From assembly GCA_017992765.1 (NCBI GenBank), contig JAGOOA010000004.1, positions 10,993 to 74,992 on the forward strand: a stretch of 64,000 nucleotides of DNA, in the 5' to 3' direction. Below, piece after piece: positions 34,701-43,432 of this stretch (its first letter is position 1; each line of letters starts with the position of its first letter). The DNA comes from Syntrophorhabdaceae bacterium (lineage in GTDB: Bacteria; Desulfobacterota; Syntrophorhabdia; Syntrophorhabdales; Syntrophorhabdaceae). The position numbers and the translations under genes are program-made. A model generated the notes under the pieces. It was given only the letters and a program-made list of their open reading frames with translations, had not been told where the DNA came from and ran no database searches.

Positions 34701-34883
34701 GATATCCATGATCTCAGAGCTGGCGCCTTCAAGGGTTGTCCTGATATTTACGATCGGCAAGTCAACTTTCGGGAAAAGGTCAACCCCGATATTCGGGTAG
34801 CTTACAACCCCCAGCACAACGAGCACCAGGACCAGCATCGTTGCAAAGACCGGGCGCTTTACAGATGTATCAGAGAGCCACAC
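31749..34883 (-). CDS. RND-family efflux transporter (AcrB/MexB type)
   Basis: A 1044-residue inner-membrane transporter with a GTG start. It has the usual layout of 12 membrane segments and two large periplasmic loops. Family landmarks are RPVFATMLVLVLVVLG at the N-terminus, GILIDDAIIVIENIHRH with the proton-relay aspartates in helix 4, and GLVKKNAILLVDYTN in helix 10. It would expel hydrophobic compounds in exchange for protons, through the adaptor and TolC-like channel encoded upstream. The sequence resembles the multidrug (HAE1) group rather than the metal-exporting group. It ends in a 4-nt overlap with the phosphoesterase gene. Confidence 0.94.
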   Translation of the reverse strand: MWLSDTSVKRPVFATMLVLVLVVLGVVSYPNIGVDLFPKVDLPIVNIRTTLEGASSEIMDIDVTDKIEEVVNTINGIKTITSTSTEGASVISIEFVLERDIDLAVQDVREKVSTIRSKLPTDIDEPIIQKVDPDATPVLWFALHGDKSPRDLSTYANEVLKEQFQRINGVGALRLYGTRLRQARIWLDNDKLRSHGITAQDVSSALARGNVELPGGSVEGDTKEYLVKVKGEFQTIQDFNNLIVGYRDGVAVKIKDVGRAEDGMEEKRTIARFNGVNSVNLGIQKQSGTNTVEVVNRVKEELRTIRKTLPAGMNLSIAFDQSDFIKRSINDVQHHLIYGGLFAIFAVLIFLRNVRTTLISALAIPTSVISTFAIMNAFGFTFNNMSMLALSLSIGILIDDAIIVIENIHRHIEEGMGPREASTFATSEIGLAVSATTLAIIVIFIPVAFMKGIIGRFFFQFGMTVVFAVLVSWFVSFTLTPMMSSLFLKKHSNGKFSEEGGNKQSSFYGRLARHHYLKRASDMLERGYERLEGKYRAILGFALNHRKMVLSIAVIIFVLSLSLTKFIGKEFTPSEDQSRFIIRLQTPVDYSIEEVDRMCRRVEGILRKVPEVTTVLYSQGGGATRELNKANMMINLKPKSERKKHQEQIKAEIRRSLRAVPGLRASVENASMIGGGQRQTAIQYSIRGLDLQELETYTRDIVKQFSKLPGVVDLDTSLETGKPEVRVFIDRDKAADLGVDIKSVAETVNFLIGGEADVTKFKDEAKGRRYDVRARLTPGGRMSPDDIGKVYVRAKDGRLVQLANITTFQEGGGSSIINRVDRQRAVTVFANLEGTPLGKAKDELDRISANVLPSGYSGRYKGQADVMAESFGYLMFAMMLGIIMAYMVLAAQFESFVHPFTVLLSMPFSFIGAFGALLIFGKTLNIFSFIGLILLMGLVKKNAILLVDYTNVLRARGMSRRDAILQAGPVRLRPILMTTFAMIMGMLPIAIGIGEGAETRSPMALATIGGLLTSLLLTLVAVPVAYDLFDELQGKLFGKAAGSR

Positions 34884-34930
34884 AACAGCCTCCGGCTGGC
34901 GATCTCAGTTTTTTTATTCTTTGCTTTTCG

Positions 34931-36037
34931 CTATTCACTTTTCACCTTTGACTGCTGGATATTTACCTTAACCCCCTCTGAAAGGCTCTGCTGGCCGGCG
35001 ACAACGATCTTTTCCCCCTCTTTTATCCCCTCAATGATCTCCATCATCTCGCCGTATTTACTCCCGATCTTCACCTGAACCTCTTTTGCCCTGTCCCCGC
35101 CAACAGTGAATACCTTCACCTTCTCCGCTTCGTACAGGAGCGCTGTTACGGGCACCACCACCGTGTCTTTTGCGGCGCCGGTGTATAATATTACCTTCGA
35201 GAAGAGGCCCGGCTTCAACATGCTCTCGGGATTAGGCACCAGCGCTTCCACTTTCAGCGTTCTCGTCTTTTCATCGAGGCTCGGAAAAACTATACTGACC
35301 TTGCCCTTGAAATCGCTGTCGGGAAAGGCGTCGACCCTCAATATCACATCCTGGCCGACCTTGATCTTCCCGACATCCTTTTCCGTCACGGCAAAGTTGA
35401 CCTTAAGCGGGTTGGTTTGTATAAGTATAAAAAGCGGGGTGCCGACTTTCACGAAGTCTCCCGGCGAAACCTTTTTCTCCTTCACCTTTGATGCTAGAGG
35501 GGCATAGATCTTCGTTTTCGCGAGCTTTTGCTTCGCAATTATCAACGCCGCCTTTGCCCTCTCCACCTCAGACTCCGCGTGGGCCAACCTGGTGGAAACA
35601 TCGTCAAACTGCTGGCTGGTAACGAGCTGTTCTTTGAAAAGCGCCTCTTTTCTTGCAAACTCGGTTTTCGTATTTACAAGCGTGGCTTCGGTTTGCCTGA
35701 GCAATGCCTCTACCCTTATCACCTCGTGAGAATATTCAATATCTTCCATTGACGCAAGGAGCATGCCTTTTGTGACTGCCGTGCCTTCATCGGCCTTCAC
35801 GCTTTTAATAATTCCGTCTATCTCTGCCCCTATATTCACCTCTTCGAATGGATTCAACGTCCCTGTCGCCTCTATGAAAGGGCGCAGCTGCTGTTTTTCC
35901 GACATCTTGACGATTACGTTGTACATTTTCTCTTCGGGCGCTTTGTCATCTTTTTTGCTGCAGCCATCCACAAGGAAAAGGCATGCTGCGGCAAAAAATA
36001 CACATAGCGCCACGCGTGAGAGTCTCTTTTCTTTCAT
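34931..36037 (-). CDS. RND periplasmic adaptor (membrane fusion protein), lipoprotein
   Basis: About 368 residues. The ATG at 36037 follows AAAGGAGCAAAGGG and is preferred over an ATG 18 nt further upstream. The N-terminal hydrophobic run ends in VDGC, a possible lipobox, so the protein is probably anchored to the inner membrane outer face. A lipoyl/biotinyl half-motif, a coiled-coil hairpin (about 95-165) and beta-barrel parts follow, as in AcrA/MexA. It links the RND pump to the outer-membrane channel. The last residues (SKVKSE) fall in a TTCACTTTTCACCTTTGAC-type word repeat at the 3' end of the gene. Confidence 0.9.
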   Translation of the reverse strand: MKEKRLSRVALCVFFAAACLFLVDGCSKKDDKAPEEKMYNVIVKMSEKQQLRPFIEATGTLNPFEEVNIGAEIDGIIKSVKADEGTAVTKGMLLASMEDIEYSHEVIRVEALLRQTEATLVNTKTEFARKEALFKEQLVTSQQFDDVSTRLAHAESEVERAKAALIIAKQKLAKTKIYAPLASKVKEKKVSPGDFVKVGTPLFILIQTNPLKVNFAVTEKDVGKIKVGQDVILRVDAFPDSDFKGKVSIVFPSLDEKTRTLKVEALVPNPESMLKPGLFSKVILYTGAAKDTVVVPVTALLYEAEKVKVFTVGGDRAKEVQVKIGSKYGEMMEIIEGIKEGEKIVVAGQQSLSEGVKVNIQQSKVKSE

Positions 36038-36061
36038 CCCTTTGCTCCTTTGCATCCGGCA

Positions 36062-37414
36062 TCATTGTTTTTGAAGCGCTGTGCTGCCGCCCGTAACAAA
36101 GTGCAGCAACGTGCCCGTTGCCCGTTTTAACCTGGCGATAGACAACTGGTAATTGTATATAACATCGGCCAGTTGCCGCTGGGCGGTAACAAGCAGCGTA
36201 TTGGCATCCATCACATCTATGCTGTGGGCAAGCCCGTATTCGAACTGCCTTGTAACGGCATTGAAATTGTCCTTTGCAAAGAGGAGCTGGTCCTCAAGGG
36301 ACTTCAGGGTGCCTTTTTGTGTAAGAAAATCGAGGTATGCGGTTTCAACCTCAACTGTCACAGATTTTTTGATATCTTGAAATGTATAATCGACCTGTCT
36401 CTTTTTTGCCGCAGCCTCCTGTACCTCCGCGTTTCTCAGCCCCCCCTCGAAAAACGGGAAGACCAGCCTGACGCCGCCATACAGGTTGTCCCTGATGATG
36501 CCCGGCGTTTCAGGACTCTCGACCCTTTTCTGGTATGCTCCTTCAACGGCAACGGTGGGCCAGTAGGAGCCGCGCGCAAATTTGACCGCTGAGTCGGCTA
36601 TGCTCTTCTGCAGGTCAAGCGATTTCAGCTCTGCACGCTCCGCATACGCAGCCTCTTTCAGGCAATCTATCGCCGGCATTGTACATCCCTTTATAACGCT
36701 GTTCAATTCGTCGCCGCGGGAGCCTTCCGGCGCTTGGCCCCGATCATCCTTCACGTCGAAGTCACCCTGAACGCCGACAACCCTTGCGATGAAAGCCTTG
36801 GCCAGCTTCTGGACATTTTCGGCCCTGATCAGGTCGGACCGAGCCCCCGATAGCTCTGCCTCCGCCCTCAGGAGCGTGGTTTTCGTAACCTCACCCACCT
36901 TCAGACGGGCCGAAGCAGCGTCCCGGTACTTTGTCAGCCGCTCCACGTTCTGTTTTGCGATATCAACAACCTTTTTTGCCTTCAGCAGTTCATAGTAGGC
37001 GCTTGTAACGGTAAATATGTAGCCTTCTTTAACGGCGAAAAGATCATGCCTGCTTTTGCCGATGTTGTTCTTGGCCATTCCGTAAGCGATGAACTCTTTC
37101 CCTCCAAGGGAAAATGACTGATCGAGCCTGAAGCCCCAGTTCGCCGTTTCATCGGGCTGCGTCAGGCTGTCGTTGTCGTTTGTCTTGTTGTCCCGGTAGC
37201 TCGTATAACCCCCTACCCCCGAGAGCTTCGGCATCAAAGCCGCTACAGCCTTGTCTTTCCCCTTTTCGGCAATAAACAGGTCCTCTTCGGATATTTTGAT
37301 CTTTTCCGAGCGCTCCAGAGCCATTCTGTAAAAGTCGTCGAGGTCATACTCCAAAGCAAAAGCCCGGGAACATACCACGATGACCGCCAGATATAAAAAA
37401 AAATATCTTTTCAC
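36062..37414 (-). CDS. TolC-family outer-membrane efflux protein
   Basis: A 450-residue exported protein with a GTG start after GGGGGCTGAC. The signal peptide (about 1-20) ends after a FALE segment. Two related halves with long coiled-coil helices make the TolC pattern, including alanine- and leucine-rich heptads around 160-215 and 360-430. It is the first gene of a TolC, adaptor, RND pump and phosphoesterase operon, with gaps of 24 and 47 nt between the first three genes. The expected location is a trimeric outer-membrane channel. Confidence 0.9.
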   Translation of the reverse strand: MKRYFFLYLAVIVVCSRAFALEYDLDDFYRMALERSEKIKISEEDLFIAEKGKDKAVAALMPKLSGVGGYTSYRDNKTNDNDSLTQPDETANWGFRLDQSFSLGGKEFIAYGMAKNNIGKSRHDLFAVKEGYIFTVTSAYYELLKAKKVVDIAKQNVERLTKYRDAASARLKVGEVTKTTLLRAEAELSGARSDLIRAENVQKLAKAFIARVVGVQGDFDVKDDRGQAPEGSRGDELNSVIKGCTMPAIDCLKEAAYAERAELKSLDLQKSIADSAVKFARGSYWPTVAVEGAYQKRVESPETPGIIRDNLYGGVRLVFPFFEGGLRNAEVQEAAAKKRQVDYTFQDIKKSVTVEVETAYLDFLTQKGTLKSLEDQLLFAKDNFNAVTRQFEYGLAHSIDVMDANTLLVTAQRQLADVIYNYQLSIARLKRATGTLLHFVTGGSTALQKQ

Positions 37415-37511
37415 GTCAGCCCCCGTTTTTGATTCTATGGGTTATACAGAACAAATGTCTCACGCTATTGCCGTCTTATGTTTTGATATGATTGCAACTC
37501 TCCTTCCCGCC

Positions 37512-39758
37512 TTACAGCCCTATGCTTTTCACAATCTGGTACATAGCCACACCCCCCGCATAGGAAAGTACGGCCATAAAGATAACGGAAGCAAAGAATA
37601 ATTTCCAGTTTCCCATCTCCTGACGCATGACCGTTATAGTAGGGGCGCACGGGAGAAACACCATCAGAACAAATAGGAAGGCAATGGCGGATGGATGGCT
37701 GACGACTGACGGCAAAACGCTCATCAGGCCCTGTTCCCCCACATTGTAAAGGACGCCGAGGGTTGCGATGGCGTTCTCCTTGGCAACTATAGTTGACAAA
37801 AGCGCAACGAGCATCTTCCAGTCCATGCCGAGCGGGGTCCCTATAGGCTCGAGCAGCTTTCCCACCCAGGCGAGGAGGCTGTTCTCGATCGCTCCGCCGG
37901 GGACATTCGACATGATCCACAACACAACGGAAAATATGAGTATCACGGTGCCCGCCTTCTTTACGAAGGCTATCGTCCTACCCCACACCACTTTGATAAT
38001 GTTCTTGAAATCAGGCTTGTGGTAGAGCGGCAATTCCATAATGAATGGCACCGGTTCATCTTTATAAAAAAACCTGCTGATTATCATGCCTGACAGGCCA
38101 AGCAAAACGATATTTAGTACAACCAAAAACCATGAGACCACGAGCGCATTTCCTGCAAAGATTGCAGCGGTAACAAATGCTAATACCGCCAGCCTTCCGG
38201 TACAAGGTATGAAAGGCGTTAGGAATATTGTAAGCAGCCTTGCCTTTCTCGATTCAACGATGCGTGTGCCCAAGACAGCAGGCACATTGCATCCAAACCC
38301 GAGGCACATGGGCATAAAGCTCTTCCCGTGAAGCCCAATAATATGCATGAATCGGTCCATCACAAAGGCAGCGCGCGCCATATACCCGATATTTTCAAGA
38401 AATGTCATCGAAAAGAAAAAAATAACGAGAATTGGCGTGAACGTCAGCACCGAGCCCGCTCCACCAATAACGCCGTTTACCAATATCCCTCTTACCCACC
38501 ACGGCTCGCTTATCAGGCTGGCATCAATCCACCTGCCAAAAGCGCTCGTGATCGTTTCAAGGAGCTTTTGCAAGGGGAAACCTGCCTTGAACGTCAGCAA
38601 AAAGATAATCGCCAGTATCCCCAGGAGAATCGGGACACCCAAAACGGGTCGGGTGAGGATATGGTCTATCCGGTCTGTTATAAGCACCTGCCCCCGTTTA
38701 AAACGTGAGACGGCAGCCCTTGTTGTCTCCTCGACCCAGTCGTATCTTCCTCCCACAACTGCCCTTAGCGCATCCTCGTGTTTAACGAGAAGCGATTGGA
38801 CTTCATTCCATACATCAGGAGGTATAATGCCTCTCACGGCATCCGATACCTCAGGATCGCCCTCCATAAGTTTAGTAGCGACCCAGATATCATTATAAGG
38901 TATAGGGAGATGTTCTTTGATCATTTCGAGCAGCTTAAAAAAGATCTCCTTGTGATCCGGTGACACCTCCGGCATCCTCGGAACATATTTCAGCTCTCCC
39001 TCTGCAAGCTGAATAATTTTAGTAACGAGTTCTTTGATCCCCTGGTTCTTTACGGCGACCATGGAGACAACCGGTATGTGCATCGATCTTTGAAGGGCAT
39101 TGATGTCGATATATACGCCCTGCCCTTCTGCAACATCAACCATGTTTACCGCAACAATGACAGGTGACCTTAAAAGGAGTATCTCGGTGAGCAGGTAAAG
39201 GCTTCTTTCCAGGGCGGCTGCATTGACAACAAGGACAACAACGTCAGGATGCTCATGAATAATAAAATCTCTCGCAATTCTCTCTTCTTCAGAAAATGCG
39301 CTTAGGCTGTACGTCCCGGGCAGATCGATTATCTTTAGCTCAAAGCCGTCGACGTTGTGAAGCCCTTCTTTCATCTCGACGGTTTTGCCCGGCCAGTTTC
39401 CGACGTGCTGCGATAAACCGGTGAGGATATTAAAAACGGTTGTTTTTCCTACATTAGGCTGTCCGGCCAGGGCCACTAAAAGACTCTTTGTTGATTTTTG
39501 CTCCTTACCTTTCTCCTCTGCAGCCGCTATCTTTTCAACCAGGATCTTATCCGCCTGTCCTTTGCCGAGGGCAACTCTGGTATCGGATGCGAGGACAATG
39601 ATCTGCCTTCCGCTGTTTCTTAAGACCCTGATCTTTATGCCCGGCATTATCCCCATGGCGGCAAGCCTGCTCGTGAGCCCCCTGCCTCCGGACAAAAGAT
39701 GGACTATTCCTTCCTCATTTTCTTCAAGCGACGTAACGGGAAATAACTCGTTGTCCAT
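37512..39758 (-). CDS. feoB: Ferrous iron transporter, FeoA-FeoB fusion
   Basis: A 748-residue fusion. Residues 1-75 are an SH3-like FeoA domain (GRGLTSRLAAMGIMPG). The FeoB G-protein domain starts near residue 98 with GQPNVGKTT (G1) and has DLPGTYSL (G3) and NMVD (G4). The membrane part (about 370-745) has the gate motifs and FGCNVPAVLGTRI. It imports Fe2+ in anaerobic bacteria. FeoA is normally a separate protein; here it is fused at the N-terminus. AAAGG precedes the ATG, and the iron-sulfur flavoprotein gene ends 22 nt upstream, so iron uptake is tied to the redox-defence genes that precede it. Confidence 0.94.
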   Translation of the reverse strand: MDNELFPVTSLEENEEGIVHLLSGGRGLTSRLAAMGIMPGIKIRVLRNSGRQIIVLASDTRVALGKGQADKILVEKIAAAEEKGKEQKSTKSLLVALAGQPNVGKTTVFNILTGLSQHVGNWPGKTVEMKEGLHNVDGFELKIIDLPGTYSLSAFSEEERIARDFIIHEHPDVVVLVVNAAALERSLYLLTEILLLRSPVIVAVNMVDVAEGQGVYIDINALQRSMHIPVVSMVAVKNQGIKELVTKIIQLAEGELKYVPRMPEVSPDHKEIFFKLLEMIKEHLPIPYNDIWVATKLMEGDPEVSDAVRGIIPPDVWNEVQSLLVKHEDALRAVVGGRYDWVEETTRAAVSRFKRGQVLITDRIDHILTRPVLGVPILLGILAIIFLLTFKAGFPLQKLLETITSAFGRWIDASLISEPWWVRGILVNGVIGGAGSVLTFTPILVIFFFSMTFLENIGYMARAAFVMDRFMHIIGLHGKSFMPMCLGFGCNVPAVLGTRIVESRKARLLTIFLTPFIPCTGRLAVLAFVTAAIFAGNALVVSWFLVVLNIVLLGLSGMIISRFFYKDEPVPFIMELPLYHKPDFKNIIKVVWGRTIAFVKKAGTVILIFSVVLWIMSNVPGGAIENSLLAWVGKLLEPIGTPLGMDWKMLVALLSTIVAKENAIATLGVLYNVGEQGLMSVLPSVVSHPSAIAFLFVLMVFLPCAPTITVMRQEMGNWKLFFASVIFMAVLSYAGGVAMYQIVKSIGL

Positions 39759-39780
39759 TCACAATACCTTTTATAGATTT

Positions 39781-40356
39781 TCAAGGAGCTACAAGGCGTT
39801 GTCCTGCGCGATAGACATCAAGAAGCGCTGTCGGGTGGTCAATGACCACGCCTTTCTTGTCAACGCCCAGGAAACCCACTGTTTCATGAACGGGTATGCT
39901 GACAGACCTGAAAAAGGCCTTCGCCGTTGCGTCTCCGCACTGTATCCCGATATCCTTCTTCATCCCGCCCACGATGATTAACAATCCTTTTCGACCATTT
40001 TTGCCCTCCGGTATCGTCTTCTTCAAAAGGTATTTTTCGCACCAAAGGGCCTGGCACCTGTCTATCATGGTCTTTGTCTGAGCAGAAAGGCCGAAGAAAA
40101 ATACCGGGGAGGCCACGATAATCCTTTCTGCTTCCCTGATAGCGGTGTAAATCTTTTTCATGTCGTCCTCTATGACGCACTTGCCGTTTTGTTCGCATGC
40201 CCCGCAGTTCTGGCATGGCTTGAGGTTCATATCGTTCAGCCTGAACAAAACGGTCTTATTCCCTGACTCTTGAATCGCCCCCAGCGCCTCTCCAAGCAGT
40301 ATATCCGTGTTTCCGCCAACCCTCGGGCTTCCGTTAAAGGCAACGACCTTCATCAC
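39781..40356 (-). CDS. Iron-sulfur flavoprotein (flavodoxin-like, NADPH-dependent FMN reductase family)
   Basis: A 191-residue flavodoxin-fold protein. The FMN phosphate loop is FNGSPRVGGNTDIL near the N-terminus. The compact cysteine motif CQNCGACEQNGKC (about residues 48-60) supplies a [4Fe-4S] cluster, as in archaeal and clostridial iron-sulfur flavoproteins. ASPVFFFGLSAQTKTMIDR completes the flavin site. Such proteins pass electrons from ferredoxin to oxygen or peroxide. GGAGGAGTG precedes the ATG. It is placed between rubrerythrin and feoB. Confidence 0.9.
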   Translation of the reverse strand: MMKVVAFNGSPRVGGNTDILLGEALGAIQESGNKTVLFRLNDMNLKPCQNCGACEQNGKCVIEDDMKKIYTAIREAERIIVASPVFFFGLSAQTKTMIDRCQALWCEKYLLKKTIPEGKNGRKGLLIIVGGMKKDIGIQCGDATAKAFFRSVSIPVHETVGFLGVDKKGVVIDHPTALLDVYRAGQRLVAP

Positions 40357-40384
40357 TCCTCCTGGAATCAGCTAAGCATAAAAA

Positions 40385-40421
40385 GCCGGATCCGGCAGGC
40401 ATCGACAGGATTATACTGTCG
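40385..40421 (-). terminator. Two small hairpins between rubrerythrin and the flavoprotein gene
   Basis: GCCGGATCCGGC (40385-40396) is a perfect palindrome followed on the minus strand by five Ts, so it is a weak terminator for rubrerythrin. CGACAG-GATTATA-CTGTCG (40403-40421) is a second 6-bp stem just before it. They may reduce read-through from rubrerythrin into the downstream genes. Confidence 0.4.
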
Positions 40422-40452
40422 GCTGCGAACTGAGAGCTCCTGCGCTTATCTA

Positions 40453-40947
40453 TCAATCTACCCTATAGAAGGCGGCCTTCTTTGCCTTGCAGACAGGGCA
40501 TTCATCGGGCGGCTCGCCTTCCACTGTATTTCCACATACTTTGCAGACATAATAATCAACGGTTTCGTTCTTCCCGAGGTTGTCGAGGGCCTTCTGGTAG
40601 AGCGCCGCATGTAATTTTTCCACTTCGTTCGCGAAATTAAAGCTCCGTAATGCCCCGCTTTGCCCCTCCTGCTTTGCGTCTTCGATCATCTGGGGATACA
40701 TGCTTTTGAACTCGTGGGTCTCTCCGCCGATAGCCTCCTGGAGGTTCTCTTTTGTGCTTCTAACGCCTTTCAGCTCTCTGAGATGGTTATGGGCATGGAC
40801 AGTCTCGGCTTCAGCCGCTGCCCGGAAAAGCTTAGCAGCCTGCCTGAACCCCTCTTCCTCGGCCTTTTTCGCAAATGCCAGATATTTCCTGTTTGCCTGT
40901 GATTCGCCTGCAAATGCCTCCTGAAGGTTTTTTTCCGTCTTTGACAT
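40453..40947 (-). CDS. rbr: Rubrerythrin
   Basis: A 164-residue protein. The ferritin-like diiron domain (about 1-130) has the glutamate-rich LQEAFAGESQANRKY and AEAETVHAHNHLRE. A rubredoxin-like C-terminus has CKVCGN and CPVCKAKK. It reduces hydrogen peroxide to water in the cytoplasm of anaerobes. The ATG at 40947 is the conventional start. A TTG two codons upstream has better spacing from the strong AAGGAGG and may be the real one. The flavodiiron gene ends 39 nt before it. Confidence 0.94.
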   Translation of the reverse strand: MSKTEKNLQEAFAGESQANRKYLAFAKKAEEEGFRQAAKLFRAAAEAETVHAHNHLRELKGVRSTKENLQEAIGGETHEFKSMYPQMIEDAKQEGQSGALRSFNFANEVEKLHAALYQKALDNLGKNETVDYYVCKVCGNTVEGEPPDECPVCKAKKAAFYRVD

Positions 40948-40992
40948 GATCAATATGTCCTCCTTAAAATTTTTCTTTCAGCTATGCTGTTA

Positions 40993-42207
40993 TCAAAATC
41001 TGCCGTGGTACTCTTTTACCTTCTGCGCGAAGGTCCTGCCAAATTCGTAGCACTTGTCTTCGTCCTCCGACGACGGCTTATACAACACCTGTATTCCCGG
41101 CTCTACCATCTCGAGCCCCATGCGCTTTAGCAACTCGTAGACCTCTTTGACGGCGCCGCCTCCCCAGCCGAAGCTCCCGAAGGCCCCGGCAATCCTGTTC
41201 TTTGGCCGAAGCCCCCCGAGGTGATGTAGAAACTCCGCCACCGATGGAAACATAACGTTATTGATCGTGGGCGTTCCTATTAAGCAGCCTCTTGATCTCC
41301 AGAACTCTTTAATTGCCACGCTCATCGGCGTAGCCCGCAGCTTTATGACCTTGCAGTCAACGCCCTCGTCTTTAATCCCTTGCATAACCGGGATCGTCAT
41401 CAGTTCGGTGCTATGCCACATGGTATCGTAAATGATCGCGACCTGCTGGTCGGCCTTGCCTGTTGCCATATCAAGGTACGTCTGTATGATCTTTCCGGGG
41501 TCCTTTCTCCAGATAATTCCGTGGTCAGGGGCGATCATATCGATCTCAATTCCGAGCCTCACGATCTCTTCGATCTTCGATTTGATCAACTGTCCGAAAG
41601 GCATGAGGATGTTCGCATAATAGTCAATCACGGCGTCCCTGAGCTCAAACTCAGAGTGGCACCCGATAAATTCATCGTCAAACCTCGAAGAGGTTGCTAT
41701 GTGCTGTCCAAAGGCATCCTGTGAGATGAGGAGCTTTGCCTCCTTCACGTAGGTTACCATGGAATCGGGCCAGTGGAGCATCGGCGTCTCGAGAAAGACC
41801 AGGGTATATTTGCCTGTGTTCAGCGTATCTCCGTTTTTCACGACCTTCATGGTCCATTTGGACGTATCGCAATGCCTGTCAAGGCCCTTCTTGCCTTTCT
41901 CCGAGATGTAGATCGTGGCGCCAGGCATATGTTCCATAACTGTGGTTATTCCGCTTGCGTGGTCGGGTTCTATGTGATTGATCACAAGGTTCGTTATCTT
42001 TGACGGGTCAACTATCCTCCTGATGTTCTCTATTGTCACCATGCCAAAATCATGCTTCACCGTATCAACGAGAGTTGCCTGGCTGTCGTTGATAAGGTAG
42101 TTGTTGTAAGAGGTGCCGTTTTGCGTAATGTATCCATGAAAATCCCTAACGGCCCAGTCAATTGCGCCTACCCAAAAAATTTCAGGCTTGATCTCTACCG
42201 GTCTCAT
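40993..42207 (-). CDS. fprA: FprA-type flavodiiron protein
   Basis: A 404-residue A-type flavoprotein. The N-terminal metallo-beta-lactamase-like domain carries the diiron motif HIEPDHASG (about 82-90). The C-terminal flavodoxin domain (about 255-400) has IIYDTMWHSTELM for FMN. It reduces oxygen to water, or nitric oxide to nitrous oxide, with electrons from rubredoxin or F420H2-type donors. The frame is open to 42255, but GAGGAGG lies 5 nt before the ATG at 42207, so that start is used. It heads a run with rubrerythrin, the iron-sulfur flavoprotein and feoB. Confidence 0.94.
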   Translation of the reverse strand: MRPVEIKPEIFWVGAIDWAVRDFHGYITQNGTSYNNYLINDSQATLVDTVKHDFGMVTIENIRRIVDPSKITNLVINHIEPDHASGITTVMEHMPGATIYISEKGKKGLDRHCDTSKWTMKVVKNGDTLNTGKYTLVFLETPMLHWPDSMVTYVKEAKLLISQDAFGQHIATSSRFDDEFIGCHSEFELRDAVIDYYANILMPFGQLIKSKIEEIVRLGIEIDMIAPDHGIIWRKDPGKIIQTYLDMATGKADQQVAIIYDTMWHSTELMTIPVMQGIKDEGVDCKVIKLRATPMSVAIKEFWRSRGCLIGTPTINNVMFPSVAEFLHHLGGLRPKNRIAGAFGSFGWGGGAVKEVYELLKRMGLEMVEPGIQVLYKPSSEDEDKCYEFGRTFAQKVKEYHGRF

Positions 42208-42294
42208 TTTTTCCTCCTCTGCTATGATCTTGATTCTCTCAACGTCCTCAAACAATGCCTTAGTGGTAAGTATAATACGTCTCTGTTAACTTTG

Positions 42295-43320
42295 CTATTT
42301 TTGATTTGCCTTTAAATAGTCGAGGCAAAACTTCAGCGCGTCCTCTCCAGGCAAACCTTTCGATCTCATGCTCTTCATATATCTGTCAAGCAGTGGTTTT
42401 ACGCGCTTCGCCCACCTTTCATTTTCTTCGTTCGACAGCTGTATTATTTTATTTCCCCTGCGCAGCGTAAATCCCCTGCCTTCTTTATCAAGCTCATCCC
42501 ACAGCTTCCCTTGCTTCTCGATCCATTCTTCGCTCATTTTATCAATAATATTCTTGAGATCCGGTGAAAGGGCCTCCCATTTTTTCTTGTTCATAACGAC
42601 AAAAAAACCGGTTGTGTATGCAGCGCCGAAATCTTCAATAGAATAATTGATGACCTCCCCCAGCTTAAACTCCATCAAGGACTCCATGGGATTCATTATG
42701 CCCTCTGCAAGGCCGTTGTTGAGAGCATAATAAGCCTCTGTCATGGGCATGCCTACCGGAATTCCACCGAGCGCCGATACTATCTCGGAGCTCAGGCCCG
42801 TGGAGCGTACCGTTCTGCCTTTCAGGTCCTCAAGCTTATCGACGGGTTTCCGCATATGGAGGATCCCGGGGCCATGGGCGTGGAGGTACAGCACCTTTAC
42901 TTCGCCGAGTTCTTTCGGGTTGAACTTTTTGTAATACTCGTTGATCATTTTTGTCGCAACATACCCGCTTTTATACCCGAGAGGCAGGTCGATGACCTCT
43001 GTAAGAGGAAATTTTCCCGGCGTATAGGCAAAACAGCTTAAGCCAATGTCTACGCTCCCTCTCACAACAGCGTTATATGTCGCCTCAGGCGGCACCAGGA
43101 CCGCACCAGGGTAATATTTCATCGCTACCCTTCCATTTGTCCTCTTTTCCAATTCTTTATTCCACTCAACGGCAAGGAGGCTGATCCTGCTTTGTGGAGG
43201 AAAAAAATTAACATAGGTAAGGGTCACAACCTTTTCCGCCCGCGCCGTTGAAAAAGATGTGACGAGTATAAAAATGATCAACGCTAATGAAAAATATCTG
43301 CTTATCCCGGCATCTTTCAT
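42295..43320 (-). CDS. TRAP transporter solute-binding protein (DctP), orphan
   Basis: A 341-residue periplasmic binding protein with a Sec signal peptide (about 1-27). The ATG at 43320 is chosen because AAGGAGATATAT precedes it. The conserved core has LKGRTVRSTGLSSE with the substrate-carboxylate arginine and VGMPMTEAYYALNNGLAEG. No DctQ or DctM gene lies nearby, so it must work with permeases encoded elsewhere, possibly those at 19561-21364, or act only as a sensor. The ligand is unknown. Confidence 0.9.
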   Translation of the reverse strand: MKDAGISRYFSLALIIFILVTSFSTARAEKVVTLTYVNFFPPQSRISLLAVEWNKELEKRTNGRVAMKYYPGAVLVPPEATYNAVVRGSVDIGLSCFAYTPGKFPLTEVIDLPLGYKSGYVATKMINEYYKKFNPKELGEVKVLYLHAHGPGILHMRKPVDKLEDLKGRTVRSTGLSSEIVSALGGIPVGMPMTEAYYALNNGLAEGIMNPMESLMEFKLGEVINYSIEDFGAAYTTGFFVVMNKKKWEALSPDLKNIIDKMSEEWIEKQGKLWDELDKEGRGFTLRRGNKIIQLSNEENERWAKRVKPLLDRYMKSMRSKGLPGEDALKFCLDYLKANQK

Positions 43321-43432
43321 ATATATCTCCTTAATATTATGAAATTTTCTGATAATAAAAACCACATTTATGATGCCAAGTCAACACGCCTTATTCAACA
43401 CATAGGATAAAGACGGCAACCCCTCCATTATG

